A stretch of DNA of 64,000 nt from Pseudalkalibacillus sp045920555 (GCF_045920555.1 NZ_CP174509.1:5642001-5706000); one strand, 5' to 3'. Shown: positions 1 to 8,555, counted from the first letter of the stretch. Notes: a model not told the origin generated them from the letters alone. Numbers and translations: made by a program.

Positions 1-355
1 AAAGGCGCATCGTGGCACTGAACCCCATGATTTTCAGCTCTGGTTTCGCCTCTTTCAGTTCTTTTAAAACTTGGACGCGTTCACGGACCTGCTCCACAGT
101 GGCTTCTGAAATCCGTGAAGGGACAAGCCCGCCGTAACCTAGCATATCAATCGACACGACAATCCCATCCACTTTATCCGCTGTTTCCTTCAACCAGTTT
201 TGGAGGCTGTCAAGGTTGCCCGGCTCTTTTAAAAAACCGAGCTCCTGACGTTCCGGAACGAGAACTTCCCATCCACCGATCGCAGCTAGTTGTCCTGGCA
301 GGTCTCTCGTAACAGGTCTTCCGTCGACTGGAAGCAGTGCAATTTTTTGTTTCAT
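1..355 (-). CDS. DUF4127 family protein (5' part, runs off the window)
   Basis: The first 118 codons of a gene that continues past position 1. The start ATG at 355 is preceded by AGGAGTAGGG. The opening LLPVDGRPVT followed by a 'wevlvPe..lGflkePG' segment and IDMLGYGGLVPSR is typical of DUF4127, a cytoplasmic family of unknown function often found with sugar ABC transporters and glycosidases. It lies 40 bp after the ABC permease gene and is probably the last or a late gene of the operon that begins near 6767. No catalytic role can be assigned from the visible part. Confidence 0.75.
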   Translation of the reverse strand, partial: MKQKIALLPVDGRPVTRDLPGQLAAIGGWEVLVPERQELGFLKEPGNLDSLQNWLKETADKVDGIVVSIDMLGYGGLVPSRISEATVEQVRERVQVLKELKEAKPELKIMGFSATMRL

Positions 356-395
356 CCCTACTCCTATCCTTTCTGTCAATAAGTTATCTGAGTCC

Positions 396-1292
396 TTATC
401 CCTTTACGGCTCCACTCGTTGCTCCCTTGATGAAGTAGCGCTGGAGGATGAGGAAGAAAATGATGATCGGCAGAACCGAGATGACAGATCCTGCAGCAAT
501 CATGCGCCAATCTGCAGAAAACAGCCCGGTGAGCGCATTCAGCCCTAACGGCAGGGTGTACATCTTCTGGTCATCTAAAATGATCAATGGCCATAAGAAA
601 TCCCCCCATGCCATCACAAACGTGAAAATAGCAAGCGTGACCACCGACGGTTTTACAAGTGGGAGCAGGATCCTCCACCAGATTTGAAAGCTGTTCGCCC
701 CGTCCATCCGCGCTGATTCGTCAAGCTCATATGGGATTGTGATGAAGGCTTGGCGCATCAAGAATATTCCGAATGCGGTCGTTGCGTGGGGCAGGATCAG
801 CCCGGCATAGGTGTTTTTCAACCCAAGATCAAGTGACAGGATATAGATTGGGATCATCAATAGCTGGAAAGGAATCATCATTGTGCTGATGATCAGTATG
901 AAAATGATATTTTTCCCTTTGAAATTCATCCTTGCGAGCGGGTAAGCTGCAAAGGAACAGAACAGGACATTAAGCAATACCGTGAAAAAGCCTACGATGG
1001 TGCTATTCATCAAATAGGTCCAGAACGGAAAAGCATCCATGACTCTAGAAAAATTGCTTAGCGTCGGGCTTTCCGGAATGAATTTTGGCGGATAACTAAA
1101 AATATTTTCATGCCCTGATTTCAATGCTGTCGAAAGGAGCCATAAAAATGGACCGAGCATTCCGAGAGCAACAATGGTCAAAACCAAATAGATCAATACT
1201 TTCTTGAGTAGGGCTTTTGTTTTAACATTAGTCATTTGACGTGTTTGCACAGTAATGGATCGATTTTTCTTTTCGGTTACAGGTGTTTCCAT
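396..1292 (-). CDS. Carbohydrate ABC transporter permease (MalG-like)
   Basis: A 298-residue inner-membrane subunit of a family-1 sugar uptake ABC transporter. It has about six hydrophobic segments, and the cytoplasmic EAA loop that docks the ATPase is seen around residues 190-220 (ESARMDGANSFQIWWRILLPL region). The start ATG at 1292 has GGGGGAG close upstream. It follows the MalF-like permease by 13 bp, and the binding protein is encoded at 4735-6012, so together they form one importer. No ATPase gene is present; such systems in Bacillus commonly share an MsmX-type ATPase. Substrate is inferred as an amino-sugar oligosaccharide from neighbouring nanE and the ROK kinase. Confidence 0.9.
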   Translation of the reverse strand: METPVTEKKNRSITVQTRQMTNVKTKALLKKVLIYLVLTIVALGMLGPFLWLLSTALKSGHENIFSYPPKFIPESPTLSNFSRVMDAFPFWTYLMNSTIVGFFTVLLNVLFCSFAAYPLARMNFKGKNIIFILIISTMMIPFQLLMIPIYILSLDLGLKNTYAGLILPHATTAFGIFLMRQAFITIPYELDESARMDGANSFQIWWRILLPLVKPSVVTLAIFTFVMAWGDFLWPLIILDDQKMYTLPLGLNALTGLFSADWRMIAAGSVISVLPIIIFFLILQRYFIKGATSGAVKG

Positions 1293-1305
1293 TTTTTCTC
1301 CCCCC

Positions 1306-2175
1306 TTATGCTACGTTTTCTTTCTTGCCCATCAGTTTCAAATTGACGATCGAAAAGATGAGTGTGACGAGAAAGAGTACAACCCCAGCAGCACTCGCAT
1401 AGCCCATGTTCAACTTTTCAAATGCCTCTTGATAGATATAGAACACGAGCGTTTTTGAACTGTTCAATGGCCCGCCGCCTGTCATGATATAGATCTCTTC
1501 GAACACTTTCATAGCTGCAATCGATGACATGACGGTCACGATGATGATCGAGGGCATCAACATCGGGATTGTAATACGAATCGTCTGCTGCCACTTGTTC
1601 GCTCCGTCAATCTCTGCCGCTTCGTATAGATTTGATGGGATGGACTGTAGGCCCGCCAAATAGATGACCATGTAGTACCCCAAGCCCTTCCAGACCGTCA
1701 CCGCCATGACGGCGAAAAGTGCCGTCTTTTCTGAGGTGAGCCAGTGGACAGGACCGTTGATCAACCCGACCACTTCCAGCAAATAGTTGAGCACTCCTTT
1801 TTCCGCATAGACCCATTCCCATGTGATCCCGACAACCACCCAGGAGGTGACGACAGGTATGTAATAAGCAGAACGGAAAAAGCCGATTCCTTTCAGCTTT
1901 TGGTTGACCAGGATCGCGAGGAAAATCGGTAAAATGATGAGCGCCGGGACCACTCCGATAAGATAAATCAGTGTCTGAATGAGCGTTTTCCAAAACATGG
2001 CGTCGTCAAAAAGACGTTGGTAGTTTTCCGTCCCGATGAAGTTCGGGTCGACGATCATGTTGTAGTCTGTAAAACTCAACCATATGGCTTGCAGTAACGG
2101 ATAAAAAATGAAAGCTCCCAAAATCACACAACCGGGCAGCAAAAACAAATATGGTGTCAAAACGTTACGTTTCAC
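1306..2175 (-). CDS. Carbohydrate ABC transporter permease (MalF-like)
   Basis: A 289-residue membrane permease that pairs with the MalG-like protein downstream. It begins with a short cytoplasmic tail and a first membrane helix (LFLLPGCVILGAFIFYPLL), and carries the EAA loop YEAAEIDGANKWQQ near residue 195. The ATG overlaps the stop of the ROK kinase gene by 4 bp (ATGA), which points to translational coupling. Part of the amino-sugar uptake operon. Substrate is not readable from the permease itself. Confidence 0.9.
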   Translation of the reverse strand: MKRNVLTPYLFLLPGCVILGAFIFYPLLQAIWLSFTDYNMIVDPNFIGTENYQRLFDDAMFWKTLIQTLIYLIGVVPALIILPIFLAILVNQKLKGIGFFRSAYYIPVVTSWVVVGITWEWVYAEKGVLNYLLEVVGLINGPVHWLTSEKTALFAVMAVTVWKGLGYYMVIYLAGLQSIPSNLYEAAEIDGANKWQQTIRITIPMLMPSIIIVTVMSSIAAMKVFEEIYIMTGGGPLNSSKTLVFYIYQEAFEKLNMGYASAAGVVLFLVTLIFSIVNLKLMGKKENVA

Positions 2176-3077
2176 ACCTCTCCCCCCTTACTCATTGCAT
2201 CGAACAACAGCTTTACTGCGCCGATCATGCCGGCTTTGTTTCCGAGAGTCGCTGGCAGAACATTCAGGTGGACACCTCTTTCCGCTAATTTTTGTCCAAA
2301 CACATCCCACCACTGGTCCTTCGATTCGATGACCCCGCCACCAATGATGACGGCCTCAGGATCGATGCTTACGGAAAGGTTATAGACGACAAGCACCAGA
2401 TCATCAAGATACCTCTCGACGATCGGAATGATTTCTCGATCGCCTTTCTGGAAATCATCAAATAGTTCCGCTCCGTTTTTGTAGGTTCGACCAGACTGTT
2501 CATTAGCGATTTTCACTAAAGCGGCACCAGCTAGATATTGTTCGATACAACCTCTTTTTCCGCAATTACACGTCCGTCCCTCAGGAAAGAGGATGACGTG
2601 TCCCCATTCGCCGCCATTCCAATGGTTACCTCGGAAGATTTTCCGATGGATCATGTTCGCCCCGCCTACACCTGTACCAAGGGTCAGGAACGTTACGGAT
2701 TCATAGGCCTCATCTATATTCCACCATTCACCTGCCAGTGCTGCATTTGCATCGTTATCTATAATGGCAGGGAGTGCGTATGTATTCGTGATAAACTCAC
2801 TCAGGTTGATGCTTTGCCAACCAGGAAGATTGGCCGTACTATAAATGACCTCACCGCTATCCACGTTGACTCTTCCTGCGGTGCCGATCCCGATTCCGGC
2901 GATATCCGTTTCTTTTTCAAGCAGCTGGTCGATTGTAGCTGTCAAGGATGCAAGGATTCCATTTCGACCCTCGGATATATTCGTCGGGGTCGTGATCTGA
3001 TGGTGAATTTTTCTTTTTTCGTCAACAATAGCCCCTTTGATTGTGGTGCCGCCTATATCAATTCCGATTGCTTTCAT
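2172..3077 (-). CDS. ROK-family sugar kinase (ManNAc/GlcNAc kinase-like)
   Basis: A 301-residue ROK kinase. The phosphate-binding motif DIGGTTIKG is at residues 7-15, the catalytic Asp lies in IIDNDANAA (about D109), and the zinc-binding CxCGxxGC motif spans C170 to C177. It lacks a helix-turn-helix, so it is an enzyme rather than a repressor. With nanE upstream in the same operon, the simplest role is phosphorylation of N-acetylmannosamine (NanK-like) to ManNAc-6-phosphate, which NanE would epimerise. GlcNAc or glucose kinase activity cannot be excluded. It is 12 bp after the RpiR gene and overlaps the permease gene by 4 bp. Confidence 0.85.
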   Translation of the reverse strand: MKAIGIDIGGTTIKGAIVDEKRKIHHQITTPTNISEGRNGILASLTATIDQLLEKETDIAGIGIGTAGRVNVDSGEVIYSTANLPGWQSINLSEFITNTYALPAIIDNDANAALAGEWWNIDEAYESVTFLTLGTGVGGANMIHRKIFRGNHWNGGEWGHVILFPEGRTCNCGKRGCIEQYLAGAALVKIANEQSGRTYKNGAELFDDFQKGDREIIPIVERYLDDLVLVVYNLSVSIDPEAVIIGGGVIESKDQWWDVFGQKLAERGVHLNVLPATLGNKAGMIGAVKLLFDAMSKGGEV

Positions 3078-3089
3078 GATTTCACCATC

Positions 3090-3944
3090 TCAATAGATCT
3101 TATTTACTACCGATTGTGCCGTCTTTTCCTTCATTTCCAGTGCCAGATCCTTATGCTTAAGAGCGAGTCCTGTACATAAAAGATCGATGACGAAGAGCTG
3201 AGAGATCTTTGCGGCAAGGGAGCTTCCTTCAAGAGGAGACTCTTTTCCCCCGTTTATAAGGACAGCATCAGCAATCTTGGTGATCGGGGACCTTGCATGG
3301 TAAGTGACCGCTATCGTTTTCGCACCATTTTTTTTTGCAATTTTCAACGAATCGATCGTGTCTTTCGTACTGCCCGATACTGTAATACCGACCACGAGAT
3401 CATTCTCGGAAAGGGTAGCGGCCGTCATCGCCTGTATGTGCGGATCGATTACCGCATCCACTCTCCGGCCGATCCTGAGGAAACGGTTCTTGGCATCCAG
3501 GGCAGTCAATCCAGAAGTTCCCACCCCGAAAAAGTGGACGGAAGACGCATGATCAATCATGTCGATCGCTTTATTGATCGCTTCCTCACTATTCATGGAG
3601 ACTGTTTCATTTATTGCATTGATCGTATAGGAGGAAATCGTCGTAAAAAGATCATTTTGTACAGGTGATCCAGGTTCTTCCCCTGTCTTGTTCGCCAAAT
3701 CCTTGGCGATTGCTAGTTTGAATTCCTGGTAGCCTTTCAGACCGATTTTCCGGCAAAAACGGAGTACTGTCGTTTCCCCGACTTCCGCTGCATCAGCAAG
3801 ATCGGTCACAGAATAATAGATTACCTGATCAAGCTGCTGCTGTACGATATCCGCAACCTTCTGTTCTGATTTTGTAAGGGAAGGAAAGTAACTGTTAATC
3901 AACCCTTTTATATTTCCGGTTTGACTCACCTGTTTCACTGTCAT
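3090..3944 (-). CDS. MurR/RpiR-family transcriptional regulator
   Basis: An RpiR-type regulator with an N-terminal HTH_6 domain (about residues 12-85, containing EVGETTVLRFCRKIG) and a C-terminal SIS sugar-phosphate-binding domain (FFGVGTSGLTALDAKNR). In this family the SIS domain senses phosphosugars; here ManNAc-6-P or GlcNAc-6-P is plausible. I place the start at the ATG at 3944, because AGAAGG sits 8 nt upstream of it but only 2 nt from the in-frame ATG at 3950. Either start leaves an unusually long overlap of about 50 bp with the 3' end of nanE. Likely the local regulator of the operon. Confidence 0.85.
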   Translation of the reverse strand: MTVKQVSQTGNIKGLINSYFPSLTKSEQKVADIVQQQLDQVIYYSVTDLADAAEVGETTVLRFCRKIGLKGYQEFKLAIAKDLANKTGEEPGSPVQNDLFTTISSYTINAINETVSMNSEEAINKAIDMIDHASSVHFFGVGTSGLTALDAKNRFLRIGRRVDAVIDPHIQAMTAATLSENDLVVGITVSGSTKDTIDSLKIAKKNGAKTIAVTYHARSPITKIADAVLINGGKESPLEGSSLAAKISQLFVIDLLCTGLALKHKDLALEMKEKTAQSVVNKIY

Positions 3945-4638
3945 CCGCATAGCCTTCTTTCTTTATAAAATTAGTGTATCTTCTCGTGATTTCTTGAGGT
4001 CTAGTGATGGCAGAACCGACGACAACACTATGTGCCCCAAGCTGAAGAGCTTTCCTCGCATCCTCTGGCGAATGGTATCTTCCTTCTGCAAACACCGGGA
4101 TTGCAAGACGTTTGGCTAATCGTTCCACCAGTTGGAAATCCGGTCCTTTTATTGACGGAGAATAGGTTGTATAGCCTGATAAGGTGGTCGATATGCAATC
4201 CACTCCCATAGCTGCTGCTCCTACACCCTCTTCATAAGTTGAAACATCAGCCATGACGAGTTTCTTATGGGTGTGGATCAGCTTGATCAATTCTTCAGCC
4301 TCTTGTCCATGAGGCCGTTTTCTGATGGTCGCGTCGATTGCAACGATATCAACGTTCGCTTTTATCAATTCCTCAACTTCATCGCAGGTAGGGGTGATGT
4401 ATATTTCACTGTCTTGATAGGATTTTTTCACTAAGCCGATGATCGGGAGGTTCGTCGATTTTTTGATTTCCAGGATATCTTCAGCCCCATTTGCTCTAAT
4501 CCCTACAGCGCCTCCAATTTGAGCAGCTTTTGCCATCTTCGCCATCATTTCTGATCCATGGAGCGGCTCATCCTCAAGTGCTTGACAGGAGACGATCAGT
4601 CCTCCTTTTAACTGTTGAAATACCGATAATGGTTCCAT
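3895..4638 (-). CDS. nanE: Putative N-acetylmannosamine-6-phosphate 2-epimerase
   Basis: A NanE-family (beta/alpha)8 enzyme that converts ManNAc-6-P to GlcNAc-6-P in the cytoplasm. Visible family features are LKGGLIVSCQA near the N-terminus, GGAVGIRANG, LPIIGLVKK with the catalytic-type lysine, DIVAIDATIRKRP and the C-terminal phosphate site AEGRYHSPEDA...GAHSVVVGSAITRP. An in-frame GTG at 4656 would add six residues; the ATG at 4638 fits the family start better, although its ribosome site is weak. The C-terminus reads about 20 residues past the usual end, into the start of rpiR. A terminator-like hairpin separates it from the binding-protein gene upstream. Confidence 0.88.
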   Translation of the reverse strand: MEPLSVFQQLKGGLIVSCQALEDEPLHGSEMMAKMAKAAQIGGAVGIRANGAEDILEIKKSTNLPIIGLVKKSYQDSEIYITPTCDEVEELIKANVDIVAIDATIRKRPHGQEAEELIKLIHTHKKLVMADVSTYEEGVGAAAMGVDCISTTLSGYTTYSPSIKGPDFQLVERLAKRLAIPVFAEGRYHSPEDARKALQLGAHSVVVGSAITRPQEITRRYTNFIKKEGYADDSETGESNRKYKRVD

Positions 4639-4692
4639 CTCTCTACATACCACCACTCTTATAAATCTTTTTGTTGAACATTAAATTGTTTA

Positions 4693-4724
4693 GAAAAAAG
4701 AGAAAGGGGAAGGAGATTCCCCTT
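4693..4724 (-). terminator. Hairpin with T-tract between binding protein and nanE
   Basis: On the minus strand an 8-bp stem AAGGGGAA/TTCCCCTT with a 5-nt loop is followed by TCTCTTTTTTC. It lies just after the binding-protein stop. In sugar ABC operons such partial terminators raise the binding-protein transcript over the downstream genes; that role is inferred here. Confidence 0.7.
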
Positions 4725-4734
4725 GTATTCTTCC

Positions 4735-6012
4735 TTATTGAGAGAGGATCTCGTTCCACTCAGCTTCAGCTTGTTCTACTGCTTCTTCTGACGTCATTTT
4801 TCCGAGCATGGCAGCATGTAAAGCTTCATTGATCGATGTTTTCAGCTCTTCATAATTTTCCATAGGCGGCACTAATACTTCACTTTCTTTTAATTGTTCC
4901 GCAGATACGATTCTAGCTTCATCAATCGGTGTAGGATCCTCAGGCAGCTCATTGAAATATGGGTCCTCTAACGCACTTTCAATTGATGGGAGGATTGGAA
5001 CGATCTTATCGAATTCAACCTGGTTTTCAGCATTGGTAATAAAAAGAGAGAACTTGACTGCTTCTTCTTGATGTTCACTTTGTTTCGGTACGACGAGGTT
5101 CATTGCCGCCGTGTTCTTTTTGCCTGATGCCCCGGTGATCTGCGGTCCAGATTTCGTTGCTTTTAATATATCAGGTGCATTCTCTTCAACTTTGTTCAGA
5201 AATTGAGGTCCAGAAGCTAAAATGGCGAGCTGGCCAGCTTGATACATATCAATCGCTTTTCCGTGACCTTCTGTGAGGACTTCACGCGGAATCAAGTCGT
5301 TTTGATAAAGGTCAACGAAAAATTCAAAAGCTTTGACGCCTTCAGGTGTATTGAAAGCCGCTTTTGTCATATCCTCATTCGTCAGGTCCACATCCATCAT
5401 GACAAGCGTTTCGAGCAAGTGGCTGGCATCAAGCGGTGGGAAGAAAGCATATTTTCCTGTTTCTTCTTTGATGGTTTTTGCTACATCTTTCAACTCATCA
5501 AAGGTTTTAGGAGGTGAATCAGGATCAAGACCCGCTTCCTTGAAAATTTCCGTGTTATACATCGTCACTTGTGAAGAGAGATACCATGGAATGCCGAACG
5601 TCTTATCATTGAACGTGTTCGATTTCCAAACCCCTTCGAAAAACTCATTCTGCTTCTCTTCATCTACCATTTCGTCCATATTAACCAAGGCGTCCAATTC
5701 TGCTAGTTTAGAAGCGAATTGCGGGTTGAGGTTCGCGACATCAGGAGCAGTTTCAGAAGCGACAGCCGCTAATATTTTCTTCTCCATATCTGCCCACGGG
5801 ACATCAACCCATTTTACTTTGATATCTGGATTTTCTTCTTCAAAGTCTGAAATAACACCGTTAATGTAGTCATCGAATGTAGGTGAAAGCTGCATGGTCC
5901 AGAACTCGATTTCCACTTGTTTATCATCTTTCGTAGTCTCAGCACTTTTACACCCCGAAATAAGGAGTGCTGTAACAATCAACATGGATAAAAACAACGA
6001 AAACTTTTTCAT
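4735..6012 (-). CDS. Extracellular sugar-binding lipoprotein (ABC family 1)
   Basis: A 425-residue solute-binding protein. It has a lipoprotein signal (MKKFSLFLSM..LLISG-C21) with the lipidated cysteine at residue 21. The mature part matches the MalE/UgpB type: EIEFWTMQLSPTFDDYINGVI, WVDVPWADMEKKI, GIPWYLSSQ and AGLDPDSPPKTFDEL. It is anchored on the outer membrane face and delivers sugar to the permeases at 396-2175. It is notably similar in layout and in several motifs to the binding protein at 56488-57774, so the two transporters may handle related oligosaccharides. Ribosome site GAGGGG precedes the ATG. Confidence 0.92.
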   Translation of the reverse strand: MKKFSLFLSMLIVTALLISGCKSAETTKDDKQVEIEFWTMQLSPTFDDYINGVISDFEEENPDIKVKWVDVPWADMEKKILAAVASETAPDVANLNPQFASKLAELDALVNMDEMVDEEKQNEFFEGVWKSNTFNDKTFGIPWYLSSQVTMYNTEIFKEAGLDPDSPPKTFDELKDVAKTIKEETGKYAFFPPLDASHLLETLVMMDVDLTNEDMTKAAFNTPEGVKAFEFFVDLYQNDLIPREVLTEGHGKAIDMYQAGQLAILASGPQFLNKVEENAPDILKATKSGPQITGASGKKNTAAMNLVVPKQSEHQEEAVKFSLFITNAENQVEFDKIVPILPSIESALEDPYFNELPEDPTPIDEARIVSAEQLKESEVLVPPMENYEELKTSINEALHAAMLGKMTSEEAVEQAEAEWNEILSQ

Positions 6013-6035
6013 AATATCCCCTCTTTACATTGGAA

Positions 6036-6767
6036 TTAGTTTTGAGCGAAATAAGTCAACGCCCTTTTCAAATCGTCTTTCCAAAAACTCCATAGATGGC
6101 CTTCGTTTTCTTCAAAGTATGTAAGGTTGGCATTTGCATAGCGGAAGGCGTTCACCAGCTTTCGATTGTTCGTGGTGATGTCAAGCGTCTTCCCACTGAT
6201 TTGGGATTGAAAACCATCTTCATACGCCCCATACACTTGATAGACGTTCCAGTTTTCTCGGGTCATCTCTTTCACCTTTTGAATCAGTGTGGCCTCGATC
6301 GCTGTTGATTGAAGTAAAAGATGCGTCCATACTGATGGTTTTTGAAGCGCAAGCGCTATGCTTACAGTAGCTCCAAGGGAATCACCGAGCAAACCCATTT
6401 TCTTTATGTGTTTTCCTTGTTGGGTAAAGTTGTTTCGTGTGAATGGCAATAATTCTTGATGGAAAAATTGAAGATATGCTGTGTGGTGTTCACCTTCTGG
6501 ATGGTAAAACTGATAACGTTCATTTGAGGTTCCTGGTGGAATAAGGATCATGGCAATGTCGCGGAACTGATTTTCATTCTGTTTTAGCAGTTCCGAAAAC
6601 TGTTCTTTCAAGTGACCTAACTGCAAATAATCTTCCCCGTCTTGTACGAACAACAGGCAACAATCATCCCCTTCCGTTATGAATAGATCAGGGAACAGGA
6701 AAGTCACTTTTTGTTCCCTTTCAAGCACGGTGCTGTAAAAAACAAATTCCGCTAAAGCAACCTCCAT
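6036..6767 (-). CDS. Alpha/beta-hydrolase, esterase D / enterochelin-esterase-like
   Basis: An open frame extends upstream to 6938, but the ATG at 6767 (MEVALAEFVFYS) is preceded by GGGAGGGG with 5-nt spacing and is taken as the start, giving 243 residues. The nucleophile elbow is GDSLGA, a catalytic Asp probably lies in YGAYEDGFQ and the His in ENEGHLWSFW. The fold resembles cytoplasmic putative esterases (YbbA/BesA-like). It is the first gene of the amino-sugar operon, 23 bp before the binding protein, so it may remove acyl groups such as O-acetyl from the imported sugar. Iron-siderophore trilactone hydrolysis is the alternative. Confidence 0.8.
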   Translation of the reverse strand: MEVALAEFVFYSTVLEREQKVTFLFPDLFITEGDDCCLLFVQDGEDYLQLGHLKEQFSELLKQNENQFRDIAMILIPPGTSNERYQFYHPEGEHHTAYLQFFHQELLPFTRNNFTQQGKHIKKMGLLGDSLGATVSIALALQKPSVWTHLLLQSTAIEATLIQKVKEMTRENWNVYQVYGAYEDGFQSQISGKTLDITTNNRKLVNAFRYANANLTYFEENEGHLWSFWKDDLKRALTYFAQN

Positions 6768-6795
6768 ACAACCCCTCCCAGATTTTGTTACCGAT

Positions 6796-6824
6796 ATAAT
6801 ATCACAAATTTTCAGAAATATGAA
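6796..6824 (-). promoter_or_regulatory. Candidate sigma-A promoter of the amino-sugar operon
   Basis: On the minus strand TTCATA and TATTAT are separated by 17 bp and lie just upstream of the esterase ribosome site. The -35 is a poor match, so this is tentative. Confidence 0.35.
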
Positions 6825-6978
6825 TAATTTCTCTAAATTTGAGTAAAAAGGCGGATATAATCTCCAAAACGGATGAGTTGTTTCATAGACTATCACTTTA
6901 GGAGGCAACTTACGCATATTAAGTGCTATTTTGCACATCCAACTTTTATAGCTTTGGAATAAGATTGATCAAATTAAT

Positions 6979-6997
6979 GATAATAACCTTGATTATC
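6979..6997. promoter_or_regulatory. Fur-box-like inverted repeat
   Basis: GATAAT and ATTATC flank 7 bp, giving a 19-bp inverted repeat. The outer arms equal those of the classical 19-bp Fur box, but the middle matches poorly. It lies in the 560-bp region between the divergent esterase and dehydrogenase genes. Tentative. Confidence 0.25.
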
Positions 6998-7000
6998 GAA

Positions 7001-7048
7001 CAAAAAGAAAGAGCGTGTTTTAAAAAAAGATTGATCAAAACATGCTCT
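7001..7048 (-). terminator. Hairpin with T-rich flank in the 6768-7325 intergenic region
   Basis: A 12-bp stem with one G-U pair (AGAGCATGTTTT and its complement) encloses a 15-nt loop; the minus-strand 3' side runs into TTCTTTTTG. There is no minus-strand gene directly upstream, so it may be a leftover of a lost gene or mobile element. Nothing else was recognised in the remaining parts of this intergenic region. Confidence 0.4.
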
Positions 7049-7325
7049 TAATACTTGTTGGAGGGATTGCATACAGGAGCCTCTTCATCCGATAAAACCT
7101 CTATTATCAAGGGAACAGGCACTGTCCTCCTTTTCTAAAAATGAATTAGCTGTTTCATCTTTAGATTTCCATTTTATTGCATTGTAGAAGTGTATTTTCA
7201 GGATAGTAGAATTGAAGTGTTTGCTGGTAGTTACATTTGACAATATTCCTCTCCGTAAATTGCCCATACCATAAGTTTGTTCTTTGCATATTCTGTTATA
7301 TGATAATAAAGAAAGGAGAAATGAC

Positions 7326-8516
7326 GTGAAATCATTAGATAATTGTCTATGTAAATTAATTAGCAGAATAGAAAAAGGAACTTCTATTACTGTTTCATTA
7401 GCTAGCTCTAATACTATTACGTTAACTTTTATAAAATTCAATCCTATCAATGGTTGCATCCAAGGAATTGATTCCAATGGACATATTATAATAATCGACT
7501 GCAAAAAGGTTGAATCCATTATTGTTTCACAGAATAGGAACACAGATAGGGAAGAGATCGCCACCCAATTACAGATCCCCTGGTCGATTACGAAACAAAG
7601 AAATTCATTTTACATTACCGAACGTGCAGGAACAATCGTTCAAATTAATAAGAAAAACATGAACAGGAAAAAACTGATACTGACAAGACAAGTGCACCAT
7701 GAAGGAGAAGGCGGTTTGCTGGGGATGGTGTTAGCTCCTGATTTTCATAGAACAAGGAATGCCTATGTTTACCATACCTATCAGGAAAATGGGAATACCT
7801 TTCAGGAAAATGGGAATATCTTGAACAGGGTGATTCAAATCACCGAAACCCGTCAGGGCTGGGTGGAAAAGACAGTGTTGCTTGACAAAATTCCCGGATC
7901 CATTACTCATAATGGCGGACGCATCAAGATCGGCCCGGATCGACATTTATACGTTACAACCGGGGATGCAAGGGAAGCGGAAAAGGCGCAAGATCTTCAG
8001 ACTCTACACGGTAAAATTCTCCGAATGACTCTCGAAGGAAAGATCCCTTCCGACAATCCGTTTCCAAATTCGTATATTTACAGTTATGGACACCGCAACC
8101 CTCAGGGACTGGGCTTTGCAGAAAACGGCAATCTGTACAGTTCGGAGCATGGACCTGCAGCCCATGATGAAATCAATCAAATCGAAAAGGGAAAAAATTA
8201 CGGGTGGCCGGTAATCATCGGAGATGAAACCAGTCCAAACATGGTGTCTCCACTTTATCAATCCGGTGACGATACCTGGGCTCCTTCAGGTTTATCTGTA
8301 CACCGTGACGCAATCTATGTAGCTGGATTAAGAGGACAGCAAATCTTGAAATTTTCGATTTCAATCAAAAATATTGAAACATTTTTTGAAGGGGAAGGAC
8401 GTTTGCGTGACATTCTTATTGAGGATAATAACCTTTATGTAATCACCAATAACACAGACGGCCGTGGAAGCCCGCGCCCAGGAGACGACCGCCTGCTTAA
8501 GATTAGATTAAAATAA
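7326..8516 (+). CDS. PQQ-dependent sugar dehydrogenase-like protein with N-terminal small beta-barrel domain
   Basis: The GTG at 7326 has AAAGGAGA 7 nt upstream and is chosen over an in-frame TTG at 7284. Residues from about 80 to the end form a glucose/sorbosone dehydrogenase (GSDH, soluble quinoprotein) beta-propeller: LQIPWSI, GGLLGMVLAPDF, HNGGRIKIGPDRHLY, SYGHRNPQGL and SSEHGPAAHDEI. Family members normally carry a lipoprotein or Sec signal. Here that is replaced by about 65 residues (KGTSITVSLASSNTITLTF...IIIDCKKVESIIV) resembling the Sm-like/DUF2642-type domain of Bacillus spore-coat-associated proteins. No signal peptide is visible. Monocistronic. PQQ dependence is inferred from the family; some members do not use PQQ. 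Confidence 0.78.
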   Translation: MKSLDNCLCKLISRIEKGTSITVSLASSNTITLTFIKFNPINGCIQGIDSNGHIIIIDCKKVESIIVSQNRNTDREEIATQLQIPWSITKQRNSFYITERAGTIVQINKKNMNRKKLILTRQVHHEGEGGLLGMVLAPDFHRTRNAYVYHTYQENGNTFQENGNILNRVIQITETRQGWVEKTVLLDKIPGSITHNGGRIKIGPDRHLYVTTGDAREAEKAQDLQTLHGKILRMTLEGKIPSDNPFPNSYIYSYGHRNPQGLGFAENGNLYSSEHGPAAHDEINQIEKGKNYGWPVIIGDETSPNMVSPLYQSGDDTWAPSGLSVHRDAIYVAGLRGQQILKFSISIKNIETFFEGEGRLRDILIEDNNLYVITNNTDGRGSPRPGDDRLLKIRLK

Positions 8517-8555
8517 ATGATCAATATACCCTATTTCTTCATTTAAGTCCGAGCA

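Noticed and set aside
2538..3179. 213-codon plus-strand open frame
   Set aside because: It lies antisense to the ROK kinase and RpiR genes, which have clear family motifs; no ribosome site and no protein-like motifs.
7085..7564. 159-codon minus-strand open frame
   Set aside because: Antisense to the dehydrogenase start and the intergenic region, low-complexity and hydrophobic by chance, no ribosome site.
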